The notes under the pieces were generated by a model. It was not told where the DNA came from and did no database searches. It worked only from the letters and a program-made list of their open reading frames with translations. From NCBI GenBank assembly GCA_024304885.1, contig JALJOM010000003.1:1522110-1586109 (forward strand): 64,000 nt of DNA, given 5' to 3'. Made by a program: the position numbers and the translations under genes. This document shows, piece by piece, positions 18,005 through 27,562 of the stretch. Within the stretch, counting starts at the first letter, position 1. Each line of letters opens with the position of its first letter. The DNA is from Beijerinckiaceae bacterium. Lineage in GTDB: Bacteria > Pseudomonadota > Alphaproteobacteria > Rhizobiales > Beijerinckiaceae.

Positions 18005-18868
18005 ATGCGTTCAGCTTCTCCAGCTCTCCTCGCGCACTTGAACGCCTTGCGCTCCGGTGACGCGCGGACGCTCGTCGCCAATCTCTACACCTTCACATTG
18101 CACACCGGCACGATCCTGACTTATACCGATGCCGATGTTCCCATCACGTGGAACAGTTGCACGTATCTCGCCGAATCCGCTCTCGTCGGCGGGCTGAAAT
18201 TCAAATGCACGGCCGGTCTCGAGGTGGATCAGCAGGAGATCACGATCGCGGCGCGCGAGACGGATACGGTCGGTGGTGTTCCATTCCTGCAGGCGCTCAG
18301 GAACGGTGCCTTCGACGGCTGCGCGATCCAGCGCGAGTTGGCCTTTCTCACGGCGTGGAACGCGGTGCCGATCGGAACCGTTCTCCTGTTCAAGGGCAGG
18401 ATCGGGACCATCGACAGAATCGGCCGGACAATGGCCGAGATCACCGTCAATTCGGATCTCGTCATCCTCGACATCGAGATGCCGCGAAACGTCTACTCGC
18501 CGTCGTGCGTGCATGTGCTCTACGATTCCGGCTGTGGTCTCGCCAAGAACGCGTTCGGCGCCAATGGGAGCGTCGAAGCAGGATCGACAACTTCCGTCAT
18601 CAATTGGGCGAGCGCGTCCGCGGCCTATAAGCAAGGAACGATCACGTTTACGTCCGGCATCAACAACGGTGTCTCGGGGACGATCAAGGATGCGAGCAGT
18701 AGCGCATTGACGCTGGTCGCGCCGCTCCTGAATGTTCCTGCGACAAGTGACACCTTCACGGCATATCAGGGGTGTGATCATACTCGGGAGACCTGCCAAG
18801 CGAAATTCGATAATCTACCCAACTTTCGTGGGTTCCCGTATATCCCGCCGCCGCAATATTCATTTTGA
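18005..18868 (+). CDS. DUF2163/BR0599-family baseplate protein
   Basis: 287 aa, equivalent to RcGTA gp13. The N-terminal half is DUF2163 (TLVANLYTFTLHTGTILTYT, DGCAIQRELAF) and the C-terminal part is the BR0599-like domain with paired Cys and CDHTRETCQAKF, probably an iron- or metal-binding region as reported for RcGTA-type tails. Gene order DUF2460-DUF2163-NlpC-hub is the conserved tail-tip order of GTA-like systems. Confidence 0.85.
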   Translation: MRSASPALLAHLNALRSGDARTLVANLYTFTLHTGTILTYTDADVPITWNSCTYLAESALVGGLKFKCTAGLEVDQQEITIAARETDTVGGVPFLQALRNGAFDGCAIQRELAFLTAWNAVPIGTVLLFKGRIGTIDRIGRTMAEITVNSDLVILDIEMPRNVYSPSCVHVLYDSGCGLAKNAFGANGSVEAGSTTSVINWASASAAYKQGTITFTSGINNGVSGTIKDASSSALTLVAPLLNVPATSDTFTAYQGCDHTRETCQAKFDNLPNFRGFPYIPPPQYSF

Positions 18869-18871
18869 GCC

Positions 18872-19312
18872 ATGATGACAGCCGAGCGCCGAAAAATCGT
18901 GACAGAGGCCCGCAAATGGGTCGGAACGCCATACCATTGCCAGGGGGATGTACGCGGCGCACGTGTCGATTGCGTGATGCTGATCATCCGGGCCTATGTC
19001 GATTGTGGAGTCTGCTCGTCGATCGACCCGAGGCCATATTCCGACGACTGGTTCCTGCACAGGTCAGAGGAACGCTACCTCGGCGGTGTGCTCGAGCATT
19101 GCGTCGAGGTCCAGACCCCACGTCCGGCTGACGTGGCAGTCTTTCGCTGGGGCCGTTGCTACTCGCATGGGGGAATCGTGACCGCTCTAGTGCCACTGAC
19201 GATCATCCACGCTTTCCAGCCGGCGGGGTGCGTGATCGAGGAGCCTGTCGAGAGCAACTGCACGCTTGCCGATCCGCGGCGTCGGCCGCGCTTCTTCTCG
19301 CGGTGGGCGTGA
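18872..19312 (+). CDS. NlpC/P60 tail peptidase
   Basis: 146 aa NlpC/P60 cysteine peptidase, equivalent to RcGTA gp14, which cuts peptidoglycan peptides during DNA entry. WVGTPYHCQG precedes the catalytic Cys in RVDCVMLI, and the catalytic His lies in CYSHGGIV. Two consecutive ATG codons (18872, 18875) open the frame. It stands 3 bases before the hub gene. Confidence 0.88.
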   Translation: MMTAERRKIVTEARKWVGTPYHCQGDVRGARVDCVMLIIRAYVDCGVCSSIDPRPYSDDWFLHRSEERYLGGVLEHCVEVQTPRPADVAVFRWGRCYSHGGIVTALVPLTIIHAFQPAGCVIEEPVESNCTLADPRRRPRFFSRWA

Positions 19313-19315
19313 CGT

Positions 19316-21937
19316 ATGAGCTTCTTGCGCAAGCGCGGTCCGAAGCCTGCGGAAATCCCTCAGCTGACCGGTCTGCAGATCCAGACTTCGTCGAATGCCG
19401 TGCCGATCCCGATCGTCTACGGCGTCAACAAGATCTCACACAACTTGATCTGGACCGGGAAGTTCGAGGCGATCCCGGAATACACTAAGACGGGGGGCAA
19501 GGGCGGCGGGCGCGGGACATTGAGCGGCTATCATTACAAGGCCGACCTCGCCCTTGGGCTGTGCGAGGGGCCGATCTGGGGCGTCGATCACGTTTGGAAG
19601 GATCAGAGCGTCACGAATATCTGGGGGACGCCCTTCGGCCTTTTCTACGGCTCGGCGACGCAAGCCCCGTGGTCGTACCTCGGCTCGGAATTCTGGTGGC
19701 AGGCGCTTTCCTATCGTGGGCTCGCCTATGTAGTCTCGGCGTCGCACGATCTCGGCGCATCTGCGACTCTCGGTGCGATGCAATGGGAGATCTTGGGACG
19801 GCTCTATCCGCCCGTGAACACCGCCAATCAATTTGACGCCGACCCCGCCTTGGTCATCTACGATTTCCTGACATCCGCTCAATATGGAGTCGGGTTCCCG
19901 GCGGCCAGCATCGACGCGACGTCGCTCCTCGGATCCTCGGGTGGATCGTCCTTCCAGGCCTATTGCAAAGCGGTAGGGATCGCCTTCTCGCCTGTGCTGG
20001 CGAACAGGGAATCGGCGAATACGATACTCACCCGTTGGCTGCAGCTCACGAACTCGGCCGCGGTCTGGTCGGGCGGCAAGTTGAAATTCATCCCCTATGG
20101 AGATCAATCGATCACAGGCGCGGTCTATCCAAGCGGGACCTGTACTTTCACGCCGAATTTCACGCCGGTCTATGCGTTGACCGACGACGATTTCGTCCGC
20201 GAGGAGAACGGGGACCCGGTCCAGATCGAGCGCAAGGATCCATACGCGCTCCACAATTTCCAATCGCTCGAGATTTCCTATCGGCTGAACGGCTATAATT
20301 CCTCGACCGTTCACGTGTGGGATCAAGGGTCGATCGAGCTCTACGGACGCCGCGACGGCCCGACGATCGCAGCTCACGAGATTACTGAGCCTTACATAGC
20401 CTCTCGTGTCGGCAATCTGATCTTGCAGCGGCACATCTATATCCGAAACACCTATTCCTTTCGGCTCTCCTTCGAATTTTGCCTGCTCGAGCCGATGGAC
20501 ATCGTGACCTTGACCGACTCCGCGCTCGGCCTCGCCTCTACGCCGGTGCGCATCGTCTCGATCGAGGAGGACGAGGACGGCCTCTTGAGCGTTACGGCCG
20601 AGGAGTTCTCCTCCGGCGTCGGAACGGCGCTCGCCTATCCGGTGCAAGCCAACGAGGCGTCGATCCTCGAGCGCAACGTCGTGCCGTCGTCGGTCAATCC
20701 GCCGGTGATTTTCGAGCCCCCGGTCGGCCTCAGCGGAGGCGAGCGGCAGGTATGGATCGCAGTCTCGGGCGGCCTTGCGACGACGCGCCGCCTCGAGGAA
20801 GACGGCTCGACAGGCGAGCACAACGTCGCGGCGACGATCGACTATCCGGCGGGCTCGACGCCGGCGATCGGGACGGGAGTCTCGTTCCGGGCCTATGTCC
20901 TCGCCGGCGAGCGGACGGCGTGCAGGCTCCGCATTCACGACGGAGTCGCGGTCCAGAGCGTGTCGTTCGACCTCGCGACGGGGGCAATCTCCGGCGCGAC
21001 GGCAGGAATCATGGCCTCATCGATCGAGCCCGTGACGGGCGGATCTTGGTATCTCGTGACGGTCGCTTGCGCCATCGCCGCGGCGGTCGATCCCGTGGTC
21101 TCGATCGTGCTCGAGAATCCTCTCGGCACGGTCTCCTATTCCGGGACGGCCGGGGACGGACTCTTCGTCTGGAACCCGGAAGTTTCGATCGATGGCACGT
21201 CCCCGTCGATCTTGACGATCCCGTTCATGGCCTCGGGCGCGGCCTTCGACCCGGACGCCGAGGACCCGCCGCTCGGCGTCGAGGGCGAGGCCGACCCAAT
21301 GTGGGGCGGCTGTATCGTCCATCTCTCGACCGATGACGCCACCTATGGGCAGATCGGCCAGATCAACGGGCCGGCCAGGCAGGGGGTCACGACGGCCTCG
21401 CTGGAGAGCGGTGGATCATTGCTCTCCGTGAGCCTCGTGCAAAGCGCCGGGACGCTCGAACCGGCCTCGCCTAGTGATGCCGCGAACGGCGTGACGCTTT
21501 CCCTCGTCGAGGACGAGCTCCTCGCCTATTCCGGCGCGATGCTGGCCGGGCCGAATACCTACGATGTCACCGGGCTCGTGCGTGGGCTCCAGGGCACGAT
21601 GGTGCCTACAAGCCACCCGAGCGGCTCGCGCTTTGCCCGTCTCGACGATGCGATCTTCAAATATGCTCTGCCGGCGGCCTATGTCGGTCAGGTGCTCTTC
21701 CTGAAATTCCAGAGCTTCAACATCTTCGGGCTCGGGCTTCAAGACCTTGCGACGTGCTCGACCTACGTCTACAGGCCGACCGGGTTGGGGGCCGGCATGG
21801 GGCCGATCCTGCAGGCGCTCGCGCTCGGGCAGGACGTCGATCTCGGGCTGCTTACCGAAGCGGTCACGATAGAGGAGGACCTGAGCGTCCTGTCCTACGC
21901 GCCTAGTACCACTGTCGATCTTGGAGCAATGGGATGA
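19316..21937 (+). CDS. Tail hub / host-specificity protein
   Basis: 873 aa tail tip protein related to the phage-tail_3 part of RcGTA gp15. The N-terminus (IPIVYGVNKISHNLIW, GYHYKADLALGLCEGPI) and the central DDFVREENGDPVQIERKDPY region are family hallmarks, followed by LEPMDIVTLTD and a C-terminal LRRLQG-like VTGLVRGLQGT segment. Residues about 475-640 hold an inserted beta domain of carbohydrate-binding appearance. Unlike RcGTA gp15 it has no N-terminal TIM barrel, which is a separate gene upstream. It overlaps the next gene by 4 bases (ATGA). Confidence 0.82.
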   Translation: MSFLRKRGPKPAEIPQLTGLQIQTSSNAVPIPIVYGVNKISHNLIWTGKFEAIPEYTKTGGKGGGRGTLSGYHYKADLALGLCEGPIWGVDHVWKDQSVTNIWGTPFGLFYGSATQAPWSYLGSEFWWQALSYRGLAYVVSASHDLGASATLGAMQWEILGRLYPPVNTANQFDADPALVIYDFLTSAQYGVGFPAASIDATSLLGSSGGSSFQAYCKAVGIAFSPVLANRESANTILTRWLQLTNSAAVWSGGKLKFIPYGDQSITGAVYPSGTCTFTPNFTPVYALTDDDFVREENGDPVQIERKDPYALHNFQSLEISYRLNGYNSSTVHVWDQGSIELYGRRDGPTIAAHEITEPYIASRVGNLILQRHIYIRNTYSFRLSFEFCLLEPMDIVTLTDSALGLASTPVRIVSIEEDEDGLLSVTAEEFSSGVGTALAYPVQANEASILERNVVPSSVNPPVIFEPPVGLSGGERQVWIAVSGGLATTRRLEEDGSTGEHNVAATIDYPAGSTPAIGTGVSFRAYVLAGERTACRLRIHDGVAVQSVSFDLATGAISGATAGIMASSIEPVTGGSWYLVTVACAIAAAVDPVVSIVLENPLGTVSYSGTAGDGLFVWNPEVSIDGTSPSILTIPFMASGAAFDPDAEDPPLGVEGEADPMWGGCIVHLSTDDATYGQIGQINGPARQGVTTASLESGGSLLSVSLVQSAGTLEPASPSDAANGVTLSLVEDELLAYSGAMLAGPNTYDVTGLVRGLQGTMVPTSHPSGSRFARLDDAIFKYALPAAYVGQVLFLKFQSFNIFGLGLQDLATCSTYVYRPTGLGAGMGPILQALALGQDVDLGLLTEAVTIEEDLSVLSYAPSTTVDLGAMG

Positions 21938-23139
21938 GCGGACGGCTACTCCGGCGACGAGGCACCGCAACCGATCACGCAAACTTTAGCGGCTCGGAAG
22001 GTGAGTTTACCTACGACAGGACCAACAAGCGTATCATCGCGCACGACGGCTCGACGGCCGGCGGATTTCCCGCAGCGAAACTGTCGGAGGTCGTGACGGC
22101 GGGGCGAACGTCCGTTTCCGACGACGCCTATACGGTTTTGCCGTCGGACCGAATTGTCGCCTATACATCGCTCACTGCAGCACGCATCGTCTCGCTGCCG
22201 GCGGCGAGCAGCTATCCTGTCGGCGTGCCGCTATGGATCATGGACGAGGCCGGGTCGTGCTCCGGGATTAGGACGATCACGGTGATTGCCGCCGGAGACG
22301 ATAGGGTCGATGGCTCCGGGAATATCGTCCTCGATGTGCCGTATGCAACGATATGCCTCGCCTCGAGCGGGACGGGAAAGTGGACGATCATTTCAGGCGA
22401 GCCAAATCTGTCGCCCGCCATGGTCGGCATCAATGCGACTCCCGATCCTACGAACAAGCTTTCGGTGAACTCGAGTGCTTTGCTCTTCAACAATGTGGGT
22501 AGCGGAGTCCAGGTAAAGGTCAACAAGAACACTTCAAGCGATACGGCGTCGTTTCTCTTCCAGACCGGGTTTTCGGGCCGAGCGGAAATCGGAACGACAG
22601 GTGACGACGATTTTTACTTCAAGGTGTCTCCGGACGGAACGACATTCTACGATGCGATCCGGCTCGCCGCGTCGTCCGGCATGGTTACACTGCCGATTGG
22701 CCAGCTGAGGTTTCCGGCTACGCAGAATCCTTCATCGGATGCGAACACGCTCGATGACTACGAAGAGGGTGCCTGGACGCCCATGTTGCAGTTCGGTGGT
22801 GCATCCACCGGAATTGCTTATGGGGCGCAAACGGGGCGATATACAAAGATTGGTAACCGGGTGTTTGCCGACATACTCCTCACGTTGTCAGCGAAAGGTA
22901 CGGCGACGGGCGACGCGAGGGTCTCGGGACTTCCTTTCGCTCAGGCCGCGGTCGCCAATGGAAACGTTACGGTGACGTACTATGCGAATATGCTGGGACT
23001 GACGGGCCACATCTCCGGCTTCGTCTTCTCGAGCGTGTGCTTTTTCAACCAGTCCGGGGCGATGAGCGTGTCCCCGATCACGGACGCTCACTTCACGAAC
23101 AACACGCAGATGCAGTTGCACCTTTGCTATTTTGTCTAG
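21934..23139 (+). CDS. Tail fibre protein with phage repeat motif
   Basis: 401 aa. The N-terminal LRRGTATDHANFSGSEGEFT and TNKRIIAHDGSTAGGFPAAK pattern is the widely shared fibre-attachment/hyaluronate-lyase-like repeat. The middle has NQPDAKLSVN-type fibre sequence and the C-terminus a WTPMLQFGGASTGIAYGAQTG head-like domain seen in other fibre tips. The gene is coupled to the hub by a 4-base overlap, consistent with a receptor-binding role. Confidence 0.75.
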   Translation: MSGRLLRRRGTATDHANFSGSEGEFTYDRTNKRIIAHDGSTAGGFPAAKLSEVVTAGRTSVSDDAYTVLPSDRIVAYTSLTAARIVSLPAASSYPVGVPLWIMDEAGSCSGIRTITVIAAGDDRVDGSGNIVLDVPYATICLASSGTGKWTIISGEPNLSPAMVGINATPDPTNKLSVNSSALLFNNVGSGVQVKVNKNTSSDTASFLFQTGFSGRAEIGTTGDDDFYFKVSPDGTTFYDAIRLAASSGMVTLPIGQLRFPATQNPSSDANTLDDYEEGAWTPMLQFGGASTGIAYGAQTGRYTKIGNRVFADILLTLSAKGTATGDARVSGLPFAQAAVANGNVTVTYYANMLGLTGHISGFVFSSVCFFNQSGAMSVSPITDAHFTNNTQMQLHLCYFV

Positions 23140-23281
23140 TTGGCGCTTCGAAGTCGCGGCTTTGAAGCTCGTCGTGATCCTGAAATCGTGATTGATGTTC
23201 GCGAACGAGCTCGTCGTAGCATACGACGGCCACGAATGTTGTCGCGGAATACTAGGTTGCCCGAAAGGAGGAGGTGGCTTT

Positions 23282-23872
23282 ATGGCCATCATGATCGCTC
23301 AACCGCAGATATGGACTATGGTCGGCACAGGTCCATTGCGGATCTTTCCGAAATCATGGCGCCTGGGAGTCGTTATCTCGGAGGCACCTCCGGGCCCGGA
23401 CGATCCACCCGACGAGATCCTTCAGCCCGACATCGGACAAGACTTCAATGTCATGCTTCCGATCTATGTGAAGCCCTTGGATGAAGCCATTGTTGCGATC
23501 GGGGTGGCCCAGATCGCTTTGCCTTCTGGTAGCAGAAGTGATTCGGACGGTACCTGTTTCCCCAATCACGGCCCGAGCAACAGCTTCATGCCGATCAATC
23601 TCATTCCGCCAGGAATATCCGGTTCGTCGACTGTCGGATCAATTCTTGCGGTGGACCTCGGTACATGGACCAACACTCCGACAAGCTACATGTACCAAAT
23701 CCTACGCGATGGCGCGGCAATCGCCGGCGCTGGCGGCATCGTGTCGGTTCCGAACGCCGCCTATACGGTTGAAATTGTCGATGTGGGTGCGACCTTGACC
23801 GTGAGTGCAGCTGCGTCGAATGATTATGGTGTAGGGGGCCCGATAACAAGTGCGGGCCTGAGGATCGGCTAG
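23282..23872 (+). CDS. Hypothetical tail-region protein
   Basis: 196 aa from an ATG with a very strong AAGGAGGAGG ribosome site. An in-frame start at 23192 would add 30 residues but lacks such a site. The C-terminal half is Ig-like (SGSSTVGSILAVDLGTWTN, VPNAAYTVEIVDVGATLTVS), the pattern of small phage surface domains. No enzyme motif is visible. It lies between two fibre-type genes. Confidence 0.6.
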   Translation: MAIMIAQPQIWTMVGTGPLRIFPKSWRLGVVISEAPPGPDDPPDEILQPDIGQDFNVMLPIYVKPLDEAIVAIGVAQIALPSGSRSDSDGTCFPNHGPSNSFMPINLIPPGISGSSTVGSILAVDLGTWTNTPTSYMYQILRDGAAIAGAGGIVSVPNAAYTVEIVDVGATLTVSAAASNDYGVGGPITSAGLRIG

Positions 23873-23898
23873 GCAACTAGTGATAGGGACGGTGTTCC

Positions 23899-25662
23899 AT
23901 GGGACGGAAATATGTCTACGTGGCGGCAATGATAGCCGTCGTCGCTGTAGGGTCTCGTGCACATTCGCAGCAGGCGGTCGTCCTGAAGGCGACCGGCGTC
24001 AGCAATTGCGCATCCGGGCTGCCGACGCCCGGCGTGGCAGGTAGCCCGATTGCTCTTGCAACGGATCTCTACGGCCATCTGTGTCTCCTCGGTGGCGGCA
24101 GTGGGGGCAGCGTATCGTCCTCGAGCTTCACGGTCGGATTTCCCTCTTCGGGCGTTGCGATCGGCGTCAAGGACCATACCGGTACCAGCTTGACGCATCT
24201 CAAGGTAGATGCGTCGAATAACCTTGTTGCGACGCTTGCCGGATCGCTGCCCGGCTTTGCGAGCCCCCCGGCCATAGCGCAGTCCGGGGCCTGGAACGTC
24301 GGGTTGACCGGGCCGCTGCCGGCGTTCGCAACGGTCCCTGCCTTCAAGATTGACCAATCGACACCGGGCTCGTCGAATTTGGTCGAGGTCGGGGGTGCGC
24401 TGCCCGGCTTTGCGAGCCCGCCGGCCGTAGCGCAGTCCGGCGCATGGAGTGTCGGGGTAACGGGGACACTGCCGGCCTTCGCAGCGGTCCCTGCCTTCAA
24501 GATCGACCAATCGACACCGGGCATGTCGAACTTGGTCGAGGTCGGCGGAGCACTTCCGGCTTTTGCAAGTCCTCCGGCCGTAGCTCAGTCGGGCGCCTGG
24601 AGTGTCGGTGTAAGCGGGACCCTGCCGGCCTTCGCAACGGTCCCCGCCTTCAAGATCGACCAATCGACACCGGGCATGTCAAACTTGGTGGAGGTCGGGG
24701 GAACACTTCCGGGCTTTGCGAGTCCTCCGGCCGTAGCTCAGTCAGGCGCCTGGAGCGTCGGTTTAACCGGGACCCTGCCGGCCTTCGGGTCGCCTCCTCC
24801 GGTTTCACAGTCCGGCACGTGGACGATGCAGCCGGGCAATGCCGCCAATACGACGCCATGGCTCATGACGGTAGCGCAGGGAGGCAATTCGGCGACTGTC
24901 TCGGCAGGGGGCGCGCTGAGAGTAGATGGCTCGGCCGCGACGCAGCCTGTGTCGAAATCCGGCACATGGGGGGTCGGAGTCGAGGGCGTCCCATATGGCT
25001 CGGGCATTGGCAGTCTCGGGGTACCAATCGGTGGTATGAACGCAAACGGGTTGTTGACCCCGCCGCGTACTTTCTCGATCGGCACTGGTGGTACCTCGGA
25101 GTCGATGTTCGGAACGAACATACGCATAACAAATCCGGCCGGCACAACTTCTGTGGAGGCGGGTACTTACGTGAGCCCGCTATTTACCAGCTCCGGGTCG
25201 GTCAGTGCCGGCGCGAACGTGCCGACGACATCCGCGGTCACCTATTCGGCCAACCAGTCGATTGGCGGGTTGCAGACGATCTCGGTATTCCGCAGCACTT
25301 CCGTCAGATCGGGAACGCTATCGAAAATCAGGGTCGGGTTCAAAGGCGCGAACCAAACCCCTTCCCTGAAGGTATACGTTTGGGAGGCAAACCCGAACAG
25401 CGGCGGGACAACGTGCACGAACAATGCTGCGTTCGCAGCTGGCGCGGCGGACTGGGACAAACTGGTAGATATCTACACGATCGTGCCGACGACATCGACC
25501 ACCACGGCAATGACGAATGGGTCAATCGATCTGGCTACGCCCGTCGTCAATCGGGACGGTGCCGCGACGACGAACCTCTACGCCTGTGTCGTAACGGAGT
25601 CTTCCGTCACGCTCGCTAGCACGAGCGACATGGTCTTCCACATGCGCGTTGCTCAGGATTGA
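23899..25662 (+). CDS. Repeat-containing tail-region protein with signal-like N-terminus
   Basis: 587 aa. Residues about 1-25 (basic start, hydrophobic core, ending SRAHSQQ) look like a Sec signal peptide, unusual for a virion protein. Residues about 117-297 are four tandem copies of a 51-aa unit containing LPGFASPPAVAQSGAW, LPAFATVPAFKIDQS and SNLVEVGG. The C-terminal third is a beta-rich domain with TYVSPLFTSSG. Phage proteins with VAQSGxW-type repeats are usually tail-associated; export would instead suggest a lysogen surface protein. Not assigned to a named family. Confidence 0.6.
   Translation: MGRKYVYVAAMIAVVAVGSRAHSQQAVVLKATGVSNCASGLPTPGVAGSPIALATDLYGHLCLLGGGSGGSVSSSSFTVGFPSSGVAIGVKDHTGTSLTHLKVDASNNLVATLAGSLPGFASPPAIAQSGAWNVGLTGPLPAFATVPAFKIDQSTPGSSNLVEVGGALPGFASPPAVAQSGAWSVGVTGTLPAFAAVPAFKIDQSTPGMSNLVEVGGALPAFASPPAVAQSGAWSVGVSGTLPAFATVPAFKIDQSTPGMSNLVEVGGTLPGFASPPAVAQSGAWSVGLTGTLPAFGSPPPVSQSGTWTMQPGNAANTTPWLMTVAQGGNSATVSAGGALRVDGSAATQPVSKSGTWGVGVEGVPYGSGIGSLGVPIGGMNANGLLTPPRTFSIGTGGTSESMFGTNIRITNPAGTTSVEAGTYVSPLFTSSGSVSAGANVPTTSAVTYSANQSIGGLQTISVFRSTSVRSGTLSKIRVGFKGANQTPSLKVYVWEANPNSGGTTCTNNAAFAAGAADWDKLVDIYTIVPTTSTTTAMTNGSIDLATPVVNRDGAATTNLYACVVTESSVTLASTSDMVFHMRVAQD
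24247..24787 (+). repeat. Four tandem 153-bp coding repeats
   Basis: Units start at 24247, 24400, 24553 and 24706, exactly 153 bp (51 codons) apart; the fourth diverges after about 80 bp. They are highly similar at the DNA level, so copy number could change by recombination. Confidence 0.85.
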
Positions 25663-25666
25663 TGCC

Positions 25667-27508
25667 ATGCTCAGGCCCGTATTCGTCTCACTTTGCCTTC
25701 TGGCAGCGCTGTCAAACGTAGCCGATGCGCGCTCGGGGATGCGCGGCCTGGTCGGTAAGCGCTCCGTAATCGTCACGAACGCCCCACCATACCTCGACAG
25801 TACGTTCTTCGGATACCACGAGGGAGGCATCGTGGATCTGACCGGGATTAAGCCTCCGAGTAATACCTATGATGTCATACGCCTCATAGCCCAATGGGGC
25901 GGTGCGGGTTCGCTCGGCAGCCCATACCCGACGGGGTGCGGCGGATACAATGCGTGCGGGATAGACCAGTGGGCTCGCTTCGAGAAGACCCAAGGCCAAT
26001 ACGAGGATGCGCTTCTCGTCGCTTCTGCAAAGGCACTGAAGGCGCGAGGGATCAAGCGAGCAGTCGTCGCCTATTATTCCCCTCCCCTTTGGGCGCTCCG
26101 CGGCAACCGCTACGAGGTCGCAAACGCATCGATCCCGGCCGGAAGCCCGGTTACTATACCGGCACCGTCGAACAACCTCATGAACGGGCACCAAGTAGCC
26201 ATCGTCTGCGGCGTCGGGTCCGCGCTGCCGACCGGATTGACGTGCGGCACGACGTATTATGTGAGGAATCGCACGTCCTCCAGTTTCCAGCTCTCTTCGA
26301 GTTCCGGTGGGGCGCTCATCAACACGTCCGGAACTGCCAGTACGGGAAGCTCGATTGTCCTCTTACGCTCCATTCCAGGCAACCTCGCAGACTTGGCGAA
26401 TTACGTAAAGGAGATTGTCCAGCGGCTTGCCGCTAATGGTATCGAGGTCTATGCCTATGAGGGCCTGAACGAAGCGAATTCTACACAGCAGCCGAGCATA
26501 TACGAGGACGCGCAAGCCTCAGTAGAGCTTGTCGCGATCCAAAAGACGATCTTCGAGGCGATTAAGCGCTTTAGCCCGAAGACGCTGGTATTCTCCTCGC
26601 CAACCAACACCATGGGGCGAGCGAATTCGGGCTCCGGGTGCTACGGTGGTATGTGCTGGGTCGAAAGCTATGCGTCCAACAGGCTGCTGGCATACTCGGA
26701 TGTACTGGCATTCCACGGGTATCCGCATGGCGTCGACTCACAAGGCTTTCATGCTGATCTCGTGTCCATCAAGAACTGGATGGCGAAGAATGGTGCCGGT
26801 GGCAAGAGGATAGCTCTTACCGAGTATGGTCTTTATGGGAGCAATGGCACTGACTCTCCCGGAGGTAATACCAAATACGTGTTCCAGCGGCTTTTCGTCC
26901 TGGCCGCGCACAACATACTGTTCCAGGCGCCATATGCTTGGGACGCCTTCGGATACTCCCAAAATATCACCTCTGGCGCGTTGTTCAGCGGCAACGGTGA
27001 CGGATCGCGTACCGTATTCAACTTTACGAACCCGTCGGACCAGGCGTTCTTCGTGTCGAGCGTGTCCAGCGTCTTTCTGGACGGAGTGTTGCAGGCGAGT
27101 GGGTGGACATTCACGGCTCCGAACACTTTGACGTTCTCGAGTGCTCCCGGTAATGGAGTGGCGGTCACGTCGTCCTATACGAGGACAAATTACGGGTGGG
27201 CGATGTTCACCTATCCGTCTGGTCCGCGTAACGTCTACGGTGATGCCCTGATCACGGTCCGGGCGAGGCTGCTCGGATTTCTTGCACTCGGCTATCCCGT
27301 TTTCACTGGCGACACGGCGTATGTCGACTTTCGCAACCGGAACGGCCGGCGCCTTCGCGCCGTCTGGACAATCTCCGGGGCCGCCGGGTCGCATACCGTT
27401 CCGGAATGGGGGACGCGCTACTTCAGCATGTCCGGCACCGAGACGGCTGCCGCGCCGGGTTCCTCGATCACGATCGACGGGATGCCGAGGATGATCGAGT
27501 CTCTGTAG
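25667..27508 (+). CDS. Glycoside hydrolase-like tail-region protein
   Basis: 613 aa. An N-terminal signal peptide (MLRPVFVSLCLLAALSNVADA) precedes a TIM-barrel of glycosidase clan A type: YEGLNEAN offers the acid/base Glu and IALTEYGLYG the nucleophile Glu; FHGYPHGVD is another barrel strand. Residues about 155-245 are an inserted beta domain, and residues about 440-510 form the GDGSRT/FTAPNTLTFS module shared with the DUF2460 protein. It may depolymerise surface or capsule polysaccharide. A TTG 18 bases upstream is an alternative start. Confidence 0.65.
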   Translation: MLRPVFVSLCLLAALSNVADARSGMRGLVGKRSVIVTNAPPYLDSTFFGYHEGGIVDLTGIKPPSNTYDVIRLIAQWGGAGSLGSPYPTGCGGYNACGIDQWARFEKTQGQYEDALLVASAKALKARGIKRAVVAYYSPPLWALRGNRYEVANASIPAGSPVTIPAPSNNLMNGHQVAIVCGVGSALPTGLTCGTTYYVRNRTSSSFQLSSSSGGALINTSGTASTGSSIVLLRSIPGNLADLANYVKEIVQRLAANGIEVYAYEGLNEANSTQQPSIYEDAQASVELVAIQKTIFEAIKRFSPKTLVFSSPTNTMGRANSGSGCYGGMCWVESYASNRLLAYSDVLAFHGYPHGVDSQGFHADLVSIKNWMAKNGAGGKRIALTEYGLYGSNGTDSPGGNTKYVFQRLFVLAAHNILFQAPYAWDAFGYSQNITSGALFSGNGDGSRTVFNFTNPSDQAFFVSSVSSVFLDGVLQASGWTFTAPNTLTFSSAPGNGVAVTSSYTRTNYGWAMFTYPSGPRNVYGDALITVRARLLGFLALGYPVFTGDTAYVDFRNRNGRRLRAVWTISGAAGSHTVPEWGTRYFSMSGTETAAAPGSSITIDGMPRMIESL

Positions 27509-27562
27509 GCGCCTTGCGACGCTTTGAAATCGGCACATGCGGCCGTGCGCGGGGAGGTGACC

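Noticed and set aside
24247-24787. Regular repeats as a CRISPR array
   Set aside because: The units are 153 bp with no spacers, in frame, and inside one coding sequence.
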